From the NCBI GenBank assembly GCA_947589175.1, contig CANPZR010000003.1, positions 1 through 39,074 of the forward strand: a DNA stretch of 39,074 nucleotides, read 5' to 3'. Shown here piece by piece: positions 38,745 through 39,074 of the stretch; position 1 is the first letter of the stretch, and the number at the start of each line of letters is the position of its first letter. Source of the DNA: an uncultured Lachnospiraceae bacterium (GTDB lineage Bacteria > Bacillota > Clostridia > Lachnospirales > Lachnospiraceae). The translations under genes and the position numbers were made by a program. The notes beneath the pieces were generated by a model, which was given only the letters and a program-made list of their open reading frames with translations, did no database searches and was not told the origin of the DNA.

Positions 38745-39074
38745 GGCGGTCTTCCTCCCACAAATATTTTGCACCATCTAGCAGGTCGATAATAGCCGTA
38801 AGCATATTGGTGTATTCGGTCTGTAATTCCTTAATGGCTTCCGAAGAAGGCAGTGTATTTGAAGTGTTGCCGGTTGCGGTAAAGGCCTTTTGCATTTCAA
38901 GTAATTGCAGATACAACGCATTTACAGTTTGCACCAGAGGATAGATGGTTTCTTTCTTGCCAACAACACAGATGCGGTTATAGATGCAGGAACGGATGAA
39001 GTAATCTTTCTTCATCATTCCGCTGGCAAGAATACGGGCTTCAATTTGTTTTCGTTCAGCGTCAGTAATTCTGA
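38728..39074 (-). CDS. MobC-like / ribbon-helix-helix mobilization protein, 5' partial
   Basis: The frame is open to the right edge, so the ATG at 39018 is probably internal. Upstream in-frame codons give RITDAERKQIEARILASG, which joins MMKKDYFIRSCIYNRICVVG to make a typical RHH mobilization/relaxosome domain (ExxxIxxRAxxSGxxxxDYFIRSCLY). The tail is helical (LVQTVNALYLQLLEMQKAF). At least 115 residues are present. It indicates a second mobilization gene in the element, or the edge of another element on the opposite strand. Confidence 0.65.
   Translation of the reverse strand, partial: RITDAERKQIEARILASGMMKKDYFIRSCIYNRICVVGKKETIYPLVQTVNALYLQLLEMQKAFTATGNTSNTLPSSEAIKELQTEYTNMLTAIIDLLDGAKYLWEEDRHEQQS

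Larger units (their letters stand above)
19201..39074. mobile_element. Integrative mobilizable element (left end in window, right end not reached)
   Basis: The left boundary is set just after the truncated essC-like gene. The backbone genes are in the expected order: integrase (minus strand, at the end), XRE regulator, excisionase-like HTH, ParM-like, ParR-like, oriT candidate, MobC and relaxase. Cargo follows from 26.5 kb. Type IV secretion genes (VirB4, VirD4 or similar) are absent from this window, so transfer would need a helper or genes beyond the edge. Base composition is lower in GC than the chromosomal genes at 1-5.6 kb. It is not certain that everything to 39074 belongs to the same element; the minus-strand genes at the right edge could be a second one. 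Confidence 0.7.

Overview
The window looks like the chromosome of a gut Firmicute of the Lachnospiraceae/Clostridiales type. This is inferred from strong AGGAGG-type ribosome sites, a Gram-positive bile salt hydrolase, type IV pilus genes in a Firmicutes layout, PASTA-type Ser/Thr kinases, type VII-secretion-like genes and a Tn916-like tyrosine integrase. No rRNA, tRNA or CRISPR array was seen. Base composition changes along the window: roughly 1-5.6 kb is visibly GC-rich, the secreted-protein and kinase region is intermediate, and 26.5-38.4 kb is AT-rich except for one inserted IS.

Region 1 (1-5.7 kb) is core chromosome. It holds the end of a type IV pilus operon (PilC-like platform, four small single-membrane-segment proteins, PilT retraction ATPase), then a 4'-phosphopantetheinyl transferase, a bile salt hydrolase and a clear terminator. 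Region 2 (5.8-12.1 kb) has a good promoter followed by three large secreted proteins: Ig-like plus SLH-like, three tandem PPC-like repeats plus Fn3-like, and Ig/InlB-like/Big_2/Fn3-like. Region 3 (12.16-19.2 kb) is a phospho-signalling locus: a PP2C phosphatase, three tandem paralogous Ser/Thr kinases (LamG-like ectodomain; a decayed copy; PASTA ectodomain), a 65-aa membrane protein, and an FHA protein that matches only the N-terminal part of the type VII secretion ATPase EssC.

Region 4 (about 19.2 kb to the right edge) is a mobile element whose left end lies directly after the truncated essC-like gene. Its backbone is a tyrosine integrase, an XRE repressor with a repeated operator, an excisionase-like HTH protein, a ParM-like actin, a ParR-like adaptor, centromere-like repeats, a hairpin-rich oriT candidate, MobC and a MOBP-type relaxase. 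No type IV secretion genes are visible, so it resembles an integrative mobilizable element. Its cargo is a run of small enzymes (flavodoxin-like, HAD, radical SAM flanked by long hairpins and preceded by a possible 12-codon leader peptide, Nudix, HhH-GPD-like, GNAT, broken Nudix). An ISL3-family IS with no target duplication interrupts this run, and an HTH-Nudix chimera follows it.

The cargo ends with a possible defence island: an Abi/UG-type reverse transcriptase, an AlbA_2/Schlafen-type regulator followed by a striking TAGTCTCA repeat array, and two membrane proteins of unknown function. Two convergent minus-strand mobile-element genes run off the right edge. The right end of the element and the rest of essC are not in the window.
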